Origin: Ptiloglossa arizonensis
Lineage: Eukaryota > Arthropoda > Insecta > Hymenoptera > Colletidae
Direction of reading: 5' to 3'
DNA length: 64,000 nucleotides
NCBI RefSeq assembly: GCF_051014685.1
Contig: NW_027478887.1
Span: 186,001-250,000, forward strand
Each line of letters begins with the position of its first letter. Position 1 is the stretch's first letter. The notes below the pieces were generated by a model. The model searched no databases and was not told the origin of the DNA. It was given only the letters and a program-made list of their open reading frames with translations. Both the position numbers and the translations under genes were made by a program. Positions 1-9,869 of the stretch are shown one piece after another.

Positions 1-520
1 TATGGCAGTTTGGAGGTAGGAAACGCTTGAGAAACTCAAAATTTTCGCAGTTCTGATGCTCGAAACGAATAACTAGAACCGCCTAGGGGAAAAGTGCGCA
101 TACCGTTGTAATCGGGCGAGTTTCTACTTTCAGATGCAACAGAAATTTTGCGGATTGATCAATCCATTCGCGAGATATGGCAGTTTGGATATAAGAAACG
201 CTTGAGAAACTCAAAATTTTCGCAGTTCTGATGCTCGAAACGAATGACTAGAACGGCCTAGGGGAGAAGTACGCATACCGTTGTAATCGGGCGAGTTTCT
301 ACTTTCATATGCAACAGAAATTTTGCGAATTGGTCAATCCGTTCGCGAGATATGGCAGTTTGGAGGTAAGAAACGCTTGAGAAACTCAAAATTTTCGCAG
401 TTCTGATGTTCGACACGAATAACTAGAACGGCCTAGGGGAAATGTGCGCATGCCGTTGTAATCGGGCGAGTTTCTACTTTCAGATGCAACAGAAATTTTG
501 CGGATTGGTCAATCCGTTCG

Positions 521-695
521 CGAGATATGGCAGTTTGGAGGTAAGAAGCGCTTGAGAAACTCAAAATTTTCGCAGTTCTGATGCTCGACACGAATAACTA
601 GAACGGCCTAGGGGCAAAGTGCGCATACCGTTGTAATCGGGCGAGTTTCTACTTTCAGATGCAACAGAAATTTTGCGGATTGGTCGATCCGTTCG
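521..695 (+). repeat. Representative 175-bp monomer and its internal parts
   Basis: This copy is close to the majority sequence and is used as the reference. In order it holds: the conserved block 'cgagatatggcagtttgg' (unit positions 1-18); a variable donor-like junction (19-24); a 13-base hairpin (32-44); an AAAATTTT tract (43-50); a conserved 'cgcagttctgatgctcg' block (51-67); a CCTAGG palindrome in most copies (88-93); a variable segment (about 94-108); 'ttgtaatcgggcgag' (111-125); a pyrimidine-rich stretch ending in CAG (126-138); an AAATTTT tract (148-154); and a 16-base dyad ending just before the next copy (156-171). TCGCGA spans the junction between copies. This particular copy is of the 'cgacacgaat / ggggcaaagtgcgc' subtype and has 'agcgc' for 'aacgc' near its start. 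Confidence 0.9.
552..564. other. Short hairpin TTGAG-AAA-CTCAA (example)
   Basis: Five-base inverted arms with a three-base loop at unit positions 32-44, present in most monomers. The 'gagaatctc' variant (for example near 3531 and 4229) lengthens the arms to six bases. The 'gcgtgag' variant breaks one pair. Confidence 0.8.
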
Positions 696-913
696 CGAGA
701 TGTGGCAGTTTGGAAGTAAGAAACGCTTGAGAAACTCAAAATTTTCGCAGTTCTGATGCTCGAAACGAATAACTAGAACGGCCTATGGGAAAACAACACC
801 TACCGTTGTAATCGGGCGAGTTTCTACTTTCAGATGCAACAGAAATTTTGCGGATTGGTCAATCCGTTCGCGAGATATGGCAGTTTGGAGGTAAGAAACG
901 CTTGAGAAACTCA

Positions 914-924
914 AAATTTTTGGC
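914..924 (+). other. One-base insertion marker, left edge
   Basis: 'aaaatttttggcag' replaces 'aaaattttcgcag'. The same change recurs at about 55180, 58681, 59381 and 62009 but nowhere that I found in the central domains. Confidence 0.85.
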
Positions 925-3900
925 AGTTCTGATGCTCGAAACGAATAACTAGAACGGCCTAGGGGAAAACTACACCTACCGTTGTAATCGGGCGAGTTTC
1001 TACTTTCAGATGCAACAGAAATTTTGCGGATTGGTCAATCCGTTCGCGAGATATGGCAGTTTGGAAGTAAGAAACGCTTAAGAAACTCAAAATTTTCGCA
1101 GTTCTGATGCTCGACACGAATAACTAGAACGGCCTAGGGGAAAAGTGCGCATACCGTTGTAATCGGGCGAGTTTCTACTTTCAGATGCAACAGAAATTTT
1201 GCGGATTGGTCAATCCCTTCGCGAGATATAGCTGTTTGGAGGTAAGAAAGGCTTGAGAAACTCAAAATTTTCGCAGTTCTGATGCTCGACACGAATAACT
1301 AGAACGGCATAGGGGCAAAGTGCGCATACGTTTGTAATCGGGCGAGTTTCTACTTTCAGATGCAACAGAAATTTTGCGGATTGGGCGATCCGTTCGCGAG
1401 ATATGGCAGTTTGGAGATAAGAAACGCTTGAGAATCTCAAAATTTTCGCAGTTCTGATGCTCGAAACGAATAACTAGAACGGCCTAGGGGAAAACTACAC
1501 CTACCGTTGTAATCGGGCGAGTTTCTACTTTCAGATGCAACAGAAATTTTGCGGATTGGTCAATCCGTTCGCGAGATATGGCAGTTTGGAGGTAAGAAAC
1601 GCTTAAGAAACTCAAAATTTCGCATTTCTGATGCTCGAAACGAATAACTAGAACGGCCTAGGGGAAAAGTGCGCATACCGTTGTAATAGGGCGAGTTTCT
1701 ACTTTCAGAAGCAACAGAAATTTTGCGGATTGGTCAATCCGTTCGCGAGATATGGCAGTTTGGAGGTAAGAAACGCTTGAGAAACTCAAAATTTACGCAG
1801 TTCTGATGCTCGAAATGAATAACTGGAACGGCCTAGGGGAAAACTACACCTACCGTTGTAATCGGGCGAGTTTCTACTTTCAGATGCAACAGAAATTTTG
1901 CGGATTGATCAATCCGTTCGCGAGATATGGCAGTTTGGAGATAAGAAACGCTTTAGAAACTCAAAATTTTCGCAGTTCTGATGCTCGAAACGAATAACTA
2001 GAACCGCCTAGGGGAAAAGTGCGCATACCGTTGTAATCGAGCGAGTTTCTACTTTCAGATGCAACAGAAATTTTGCGAATTGATCAATCCGTTCGCGAGA
2101 TATGGCAGTTTGGAGATAAGAAACGCTTGAGAAACTCAAAATTTTCGCAGTTCTGATGCTCGAAACGAATGACTAGAACGGCCTAGGGGCGAAGTACGCA
2201 TACCGTTGTAATCGGCCGAGTTTCTACCTTCAGATGCAACAGAAATTATGCGGATTGGTCAATCCGTTCGCGAGATATGGCCGTTTGGATTTAAGAAACG
2301 CTTGAGAAACTCAAAATTTTCGCAGTTCTAATGCTCGAAACGAGTAACTAGATCGGCATAGGGGAAAAGTACGCATACCGTTGTAATCGGGCGAGTTTCT
2401 ACTTTCAGAAGCAACAGAAATTTTGCGGATTGGTCAATCCGTTCGCGAGATATGACAGTTTGGAGGTAAGAAACGCTTGAGAAACTCAAAATTTTCGCAG
2501 TTCTGATGCTCGAAACGAATAACTAGTACGGCCTAGGGGAAGACTACACATACCGTTGTAATCGGGCGAGTTTCTACTTTCAGATGCAACAGAAATTTTG
2601 CGGATTGGTCAATCCGTTCGCGAGATATGGCAGTTTGGAGATAAGAAACGCTTGAGAAACTCAAAATTTTCGCAGTTCTGATGTTCGAAACGAATGACTA
2701 GAACGGCCTAGGGGCAAAGTGCGCATACCGTTGTAATCGGGCGAGTTTCTACTTTCAGATGCAACAGAAATTTTGCGGATTGGTCGATCCGTTCGCGAGA
2801 TGTGGCAGTTTGGAAGTAAGAAACGCTTGAGAAACTCAAAATTTTCGCATTTCTGATGCTCGAAACGAATAACTAGAACGGCCTAGGGGAAAACTACACC
2901 TACCGTTGTAATCGGGCGAGTTTCTACTTTCAGATGCAACAGACATTTTGCGGATTGGTCAGTCCGTTCGCGAGATATGGCAGTTTGGAGGTAAGAAAGG
3001 CTTGAGAAACTCAAAATTTTCGCAGTTCTGATGCTCGACACGAATAACTAGAACGGCCTAGGGGCAAAGTGCGCATACCGTTGTAATCGGGCAAGTTTCT
3101 ACTTTCAGATGCAACAGAAATTTTGCGGATTGGTCGATCCGTTCGCGAGATGTGGCAGTTTGGAAGTAAGAAACGCTTGAGAAACTCAAAATTTTAGCAG
3201 TTCTGATGCTCGAAACGAATAACTAGAGCGGCCTAGGGGAAAACTACACCTACCGTTGTAATCGGGCGAGTTTCTACTTTCAGATGCAACAGAAATTTTG
3301 CGGATTGGTCAATCCGTTCGCGAGATATGGCAGTTTGGAGGTAAGAAACGCTTGAGAAACTCAAAATTTTCGCAGTTCTAATGCTCGAAACGAGTAACTA
3401 GATCGGCATAGGGGAAAAGTACGCATACCGTTGTAATCGGGCGAGTTTCTACTTTTAGATGCAACAGAAATTTTGCGGATTTATCAATCCGTTCGCGAGA
3501 TATGGCAGTTTGGAGATAAGAAACGCTTGAGAATCTCAAAATTTTCGCAGTTCTGATGCTCGAAACGAATAACTAAAACGGCCTAGGGGAAAACTACACC
3601 TACCGTTGTAATCGGGCGAGCTTCTACTTTCAGATGCAACAGAAATTTTGCGGATTGGTCAATCCGTTCGCGAGATATGGCAGTTTGGAGGTAAGAAACG
3701 CTTGAGAAACTCAAAATTTTCGCCGTTCTAATGCTCGAAACGAGTAACTAGATCGGCATAGGGGAAAAGTACGCATACCGTTGTAATCGGGCGAGTTTCT
3801 ACTCTCAGAAGCAACAGAAATTTTGCGGATTGGTCAATCCGTTCGCGAGATACGGCAGTTTGGAGATAAGAAACGCTTGAGAAACTCAAAATTTTCGCAG

Positions 3901-6425
3901 TTCTGATGCTCGAAACGAGTAACTAGAACGGCCTAGGGGAAAAGTACGCATACCGTTGTAATCGGGCGAGTTTCTACTTTCAGATGCAACAGAAATTTTG
4001 CGGATTGGTCAATCCGTTCGCGAGATATGGCAGTTTGGAGGTAAGAAACGCTTGAGAAACTCAAAATTTTCGCCGTTCTAATGCTCGAAACGAGTAACTA
4101 GATCGGCATAGGGGAAAAGTACGCATACCGTTGTAATCGGGCGATTTTGTACTCTCAGATGAAACAGAAATTTTGCGGATTGATCAATCCGTTCGCGAGA
4201 TATGGCAGTTTGGAGATAAGAAACGCTTGAGAATCTCAAAATTTTCGCAGTTCTGATGCTCGAAACGAATAACTAGAACGGTCTAGGGGAAAACTACACC
4301 TACCGTTGTAATCGGGCGAGCTTCTACTTTCAGATGCAACAGAAATTTTGCGGATTGGTCAATCCGTTCGCGAGATATGGCAGTTTGGAGGTAGGAAACG
4401 CTTGAGCAACTCAAAATTTTCGCATTTCTGATGCTCGAAACGAATAACTAGAACGGCCTAGGGGAAAAGTGCGCCTACCGTTGTAATCGGGCGAGTTTCT
4501 ACTCTCAGAAGCAACAGAAATTTTGCGGATTGGTCAATCCGTTCGCGAGATATGGCAGTTTGGAGATAAGAAACGCTTGAGAATCTCAAAATTTTCGCAG
4601 TTCTGATGCTCGAAACGAATAACTAGAACGGTCTAGGGGAAAACTACACCTACCGTTGTAATCGGGCGAGCTTCTACTTTCAGATGCAACAGAAATTTTG
4701 CGGATTGATCAATTCGTTCGCGAGATACGGCAGTTTGGAGATAAGAAACGCTTGAGAAACTCAAAATTTTCGCAGTTCTGATGCTCGAAACGAGTAGCTA
4801 GAACGGCCTAGGGGAAAAGTACGCATACCGTTGTAATCGGGCGAGTTTCTACTTTCAGATGCAACAGAAATTTTGCGGATTGGTCAATCCGTTCGCGAGA
4901 TATGGCAGTTTGGAGGTAAGAAACGCTTGAGAAACTCAAAATTTTCGCCGTTCTAATGCTCGAAACGAGTAACTAGATCGGCATAGGGGAAAAGTGCGCA
5001 TACCGTTGTAATCGGGCGAGTTTCTACTTTCAGATGAAACAGAAATTTTGCGGATTGATAAATCCGTTCGCGAGATATGGCAGTTTGGAGATAAGAAACG
5101 CTTGAGAATCCCAAAATTTTCGCAGTTCTGATGCTCGAAACGAATAACTAGAACGGCCTAGGGGAAAACTACACCTACCGTTGTAATCGGGCGAGCTTCT
5201 ACTTTCAGATGCAACAGAAATTTTGCGGATTGGTCAATCCGTTCGCGAGATATGGCAGTTTGGAGGTAGGAAACGCTTGAGCAACTCAAAATTTTCGCAT
5301 TTCTGATGCTCGAAACGAATAACTAGGACGGCCTAGGGGAAAAGTGCGCCTACCGTTGTAATCGGGCGAGTTTCTACTCTCAGAAGCAACAGAAATTTTG
5401 CGGATTGGTCAATCCGTTCGCGAGATATGGCAGTTTGGAGGTAAGAAACGCTTGAGAAACTCAAAATTTACGCAGTTCTGATGCTCGAAATGAATAACTG
5501 GAACGGCCTAGGGGAAAACTACACCAACCGTTGTAATCGGGCGAGTTTCTACTTTCAGATGCAACAGAAATTTTGCGGATTGATCAATCCGTTCGCGAGA
5601 TATGGCAGTTTGGAGGTAAGAAACGCTTGAGAAACTCAGAATTTTCGCAGTTCTGATGCTCGAAACGAATGACTAGAACGGCCTAGGGGAAAACTACACA
5701 TACCGTTGTAATCGGGCGAGTTTCTTCTTTCAGATGCAACAGAAATTTTGCGGATTGGTCAATCCGTTCGCGAGATATGGCAGTTTGGAGATAAGAAACG
5801 CTTGAGAAACTCAAAATTTTCGCAGTTCTGATGCTCGAAACGAATAACTAGAACGGCCTAGGGGAAAAGCGCGCATACCGTTGTAATCGGGCGAGTTTCT
5901 ACTTTCAGATGCAACAGAAATTTTGCGGATTGGTCGATCCGTTCGCGAGATGTGGCAGTTTGGAAGTAAGAAACGCTTGAGAAACTCAAAGTTTTCGCAG
6001 TTCTGTTGCTCGAAACGAATAACTAGAACGGCCTAGGGGAAATGTGCGCATGCCGTTGTAATCGGGCGAGTTTCTACTTTCAGATGCAACAGAAATTTTG
6101 CGGATTGGTCGATCCGTTCGCGAGATGTGGCCGTTTGGAAGTAAGAAACGCTTGAGAAACTCAAAATTTTCGCAGTTCTGATGCTCGAAACGCATAACTA
6201 GAACGGCCTAGGGGAAATGTGCGCATGCCGTTGTAATCGGGCGAGTTTCTACTTTCAGATGCAACAGAAATTTTGCGGATTGGTCAATCCGTTCGCGAGA
6301 TATGGCAGTTTTGAGATAAGAAACGCTTGAGAAACTCAAAGTTTTCGCAGTTCTGTTGCTCGAAACGAATAACTAGAACGGCCTAGGGGAAAAGTGCGCA
6401 TACCGTTGTAATCGGGCGAGTTTCT

Positions 6426-6430
6426 ATTAT
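6426..6430 (+). other. Private 5-bp insertion in a monomer (first copy)
   Basis: The usual 'tttctactttcag' reads 'tttctattatactttcag' here, five extra bases within the pyrimidine-rich stretch, making a 180-bp monomer. It is seen only here and 4380 bases downstream, so it marks the segmental duplication. Exact placement within 6426-6430 is ambiguous by one or two bases. Confidence 0.9.
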
Positions 6431-8030
6431 ACTTTCAGATGCAACAGAAATTTTGCGGATTGGTTAATCCGTTCGCGAGATATGGCAGTTTGGAGGTAAG
6501 AAACGCTTGAGAAACTCAAAATTTTCGCAGTTCTGATGCTCGACACGAATCACTAGAACGGCATAGGGGCAAAGTGCGCATACCGTTGTAATCGGGCGAG
6601 TTTCTACTTTCAGATGCAACAGAAATTTTGCGGATTGATCAATCCATTCGCGAGATATGGCAGTTTGGAGATAAGAAACGCTTGAGAAACTCAAAATTTT
6701 CGCAGTTCTGATGCTCGAAACGAATGACTAGAACGGCCTAGGGGAGAAGTACGCATACCGTTGTAATCGGGCGAGTTTCTACTTTCAGATGCAACAGAAA
6801 TTTTGCGAATTGGTCAATATGTTCGCGAGATATGGCAGTTTGGAGGTAAGAAACGCTTGAGAAACTCAAAATTTTCGCAGTTCTAATGCTCGAAACGAGT
6901 AACTAGAACGGCATGGGGGAAAAGTACGCATACCGTTGTAATCGGGCGAGTGTCTACTTTCAGATGCAACAGAAATTTTGCGGATTGGTCAATCCGTTCG
7001 CGAGATATGGCAGTTTGGATGTAAGAAACGCTTGAGAAACTCAAAATTTTCGCGGTTCTGATGCTCGACACGAATAAATAGAACGGCCTAGGGGCAAAGT
7101 GCGCATACCGTTGTAATCGGGCGAGTTTCTACTTTCAGATGCAACAGAAATTTTGCGGATTGGTCGATCCGTTCGCGAGATGTGGCAGTTTGGAAGTAAG
7201 AAACGCTTGAGAAACTCAAAATTTTCGCAGTTCTGATGCTCGAAACGAATAACTAGAACGGCCTAGGGGAAATGTGCGCATGCCGTTGTAATCGGGCGAG
7301 TTTCTACTTTCAGATGCAACAGAAATTTTGCGGATTGGTCGATCCGTTCGCGAGATGTGGCAGTTTGGAGGTAAGAAACGCTTGAGAAACTCAAAATTTT
7401 CGCAGTTCTGATGCTCGAAACGAATGACTAGAACGGCCTAGGGGAGAAGTACGCATACCGTTGTAATCGGGCGAGTTTCTACCTTCAGATGCAACAGAAA
7501 TTATGCGGATTGGTCAATCCGTTCGCGAGATATGGTCGTTTGGATTTAAGAAACGCTTGAGAAACTCAAAATTTTCGCAGTTCTGATGCTCGAAATGAAT
7601 AACTGAAACGGCCTAGGGGAAAAGTACGCATACCGTTGTAATCGGGCTAGTTTCTAGTTTCAGATGCAACAGAAACTTTGCGGATTGGTCAATCCGTTCG
7701 CGAGATATGGCAGTTTGGAAGTAAGAAACGCTTGAGAAACTCAAAATTTTCGCAGTTCTGATGCTCGAAACGAATAACTAGAACGGCCTAGGGGAAAACT
7801 ACACATACCGTTGTAATCGGGCGAGTTTCTACTTTCAGATGCAACAGAAATTTTGCGGATTGGTCAATCCGTTCGCGAGATATGGCAGTTTGGAGGTAAG
7901 AAACGCTTGAGAAACTCAAAATTTTCGCAGTTCTAATGCTCGAAACGAGTAACTAGATCGGCATAGGGGAAAAGTACGCATACCGTTGTAATCGGGCGAG
8001 TTTCTACTTTCAGATGCAACAGAAATTTTG

Positions 8031-8046
8031 CGGATTGATCAATCCG
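8031..8046. other. Perfect 16-bp palindrome in the monomer (example)
   Basis: CGGATTGATCAATCCG reads the same on both strands. It is the 'gatca' form of unit positions 156-171. The commoner form (example 501-516) has GT at the centre and 7-base arms. A third common form, CGGATTGGTCGATCCG, keeps five-base outer arms. Confidence 0.85.
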
Positions 8047-9869
8047 TTCGCGAGATATGGCAGTTTGGAGGTAAGAAATGCTTGAGAAGCTCAAAATTTT
8101 CGCAGTTCTGATGCTCGAAATGAATAACTGAAACGGCCTAGGGGAAAAGTACGCATACCGTTGTAATCGGGCTAGTTTCTACTTTCAGATGCAACAGAAA
8201 TTTTGCGGATTTGTCAATCCGTTCGCGAGATATGGCAGTTTGGACGTAAGAAACGCTTGAGAAACTCAAAATTTTCGCAGTTCTGATGCTCGAAACGAAT
8301 AACTAGAACGGCCTAGGGGAAAACTACACATACCGTTGTAATCGGGCGAGTTTCTACTTTCAGATGCAACAGAAATTTTGCGGATCGGTCAATCCGTTCG
8401 CGAGATATGGCAGTTTGGAAGTAAGAAACGCTTGAGAAACTCAAAATTTTAGCAGTTCTGATGCTCGAAACGAATGACTAGAACGGCCTAGGGGAGAAGT
8501 ACGCATACCGTTGTAATCGGGCGAGTTTCTACCTTCAGATGCAACAGAAATTATGCGGATTGGTCAATCCGTTCGCGAGATATGGTCGTTTGGATTTAAG
8601 AAACGGTTGAGAAACTCAAAATTTTCGCATTTCTGATGCTGGAAACGAATAACTAGAACGGCCTAGGGGAAAAGTGCGCATACCTTTGTAATCGGGCGAG
8701 TTTCTACTTTCAGAAGCAACAGAAATTTTGCGGATTGGTCAATCCGTTCGCGAGATATGGCAGTTTGGAGGTAAGAAACGCTTGAGAAACTCAAAATTTT
8801 CGCAGTTCTGATGCTCGAAATGAATAACTGAAACGGCCTAGGGGAAAAGTACGCATACCGTTGTAATCGGGCTAGTTTCTACTTTCAGATGCAACAGAAA
8901 CTTTGCGGATCGGTCAATCCGTTCGCGAGATATGGCAGTTTGGAAGTAAGAAACGCTTGAGAAACTCAAAATTTTCGCAGTTCTGATGCTCGAAACGAAT
9001 AACTAGAACGGCCTAGGGGAAAACTACACATACCGTTGTAATCGGGCGAGTTTCTACTTTCAGATGCAACAGAAATTTTGCGGATTGATCAATCCGTTCG
9101 CGAGATATGGCAGTTTGGAGATAAGAAACGCGTGAGAAACTCAAAATTTTCGCAGTTCTGATGCTCGAAACGAATGACTAGAACGGCCTAGGGGAGAAGT
9201 ACGCATACCGTTGTGATCGGGCGAGTTTCTATTTTCAGATGCAACAGAAATTTTGCGGATTGGTCGATCCGTTCGCGAGATGTGGCAGTTTGGAAGTAAG
9301 AAACGCTTGAGAAACTCAAAATTTTCGCAGTTCCGATGCTCGAAACGAATAACTAGAACGGCCTAGGGGAAAACTACACCCACCGTTGTAATCGGGCGAG
9401 GTTCTACTTTCAGATGCAACAGAAATTTTGCGGATTGGTCAATCCGTTCGCGAGATACGGCAGTTTGGAGATAAGAAACGCTTGAGAAACTCAAAATTTT
9501 CGCAGTTCTGATGCTCGAAACGAGTAACTAGAACGGCATAGGGGAAAAGTACGCATACCGTTGTAATCGGGCGAGTTTCTACTTTCAGATGCAACAGAAA
9601 TTTTGCGGATTGATCAATCCGTTCGCGAGATATGGCAGTTTGGAGGTAAGAAACGCGTGAGAAACTCAAAATTTTCGCAGTTCTGATGCTCGACACGAAT
9701 AACTAGAACGGCCTGGGGGCAAAGTGCGCATACCGTTGTAATCGGGCGAGTTTCTACTTTCAGATGCAACAGAAATTTTGCGGATTGGTCGATCCGTTCG
9801 CAAGATGTGGCAGTTTGGAAGTAAGAAACGCTTGAGAAACTCAAAATTTTCGCAGTTCTGATGCTCGAA

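Larger units (their letters stand above)
1..5489 (+). repeat. Divergent left section of the array
   Basis: About 31 monomers with many private substitutions and no long near-identical duplication that I could find. Subtypes alternate irregularly. A two-monomer (350 bp) periodicity shows at 3.3-4.4 kb, where a copy with 'ttctaatgctcg' and 'gatcggcatagggg' recurs at 3377, 3727 and 4077. The rare 'cgccgttcta' variant occurs at 3721, 4071 and 4946. One monomer carries a one-base insertion (913-926) and one a one-base deletion (1614-1623). Higher divergence and lack of large repeats suggest an older or less recently homogenised part of the array. Confidence 0.75.
5490..9869 (+). repeat. 4.38-kb duplicated segment, left copy
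   Basis: This stretch matches the segment starting at 9870 with an offset of 4380 bases (25 monomers plus 5). The extra five bases are the private insertion at about 6426-6430. The matching part I followed by eye, to about 7550, is almost identical; one mismatch is at 6551 (c here, a in the other copy). Past about 7550 this copy lacks one monomer that the right copy has (around 11930-12105), and it retains about five monomers near 8281-9155 that the right copy lacks. The pattern is a tandem duplication followed by in-register deletions. Confidence 0.85.

Noticed and set aside
501..520. tRNA or Pol III B-box (resemblance of 'ggtcgatcc' to the B-box)
   Set aside because: It is at least one base short of the B-box core, there is no A-box at the expected distance and no cloverleaf can be drawn.
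552..570. Hairpin followed by T-run as a bacterial terminator
   Set aside because: The arms are only five bases and A/T-rich, the T-run is four bases, and it recurs every 175 bases in a eukaryotic-type satellite.
521..695. The monomer as an ancient dimer of a shorter unit
   Set aside because: The two A/T tracts and the two 'ttc(t/a)gatgc' stretches look alike, but their order and spacing differ (104 against 78 bases), so no consistent half-unit alignment exists by eye.
1806..1997. Plus-strand open frames (also at 55107-55340, 58608-58841 and 61935-62168)
   Set aside because: Same repeat artefact. The three 77-codon frames at the right are made by the one-base insertion near 'tttttggcag' bridging two frames and then being duplicated.
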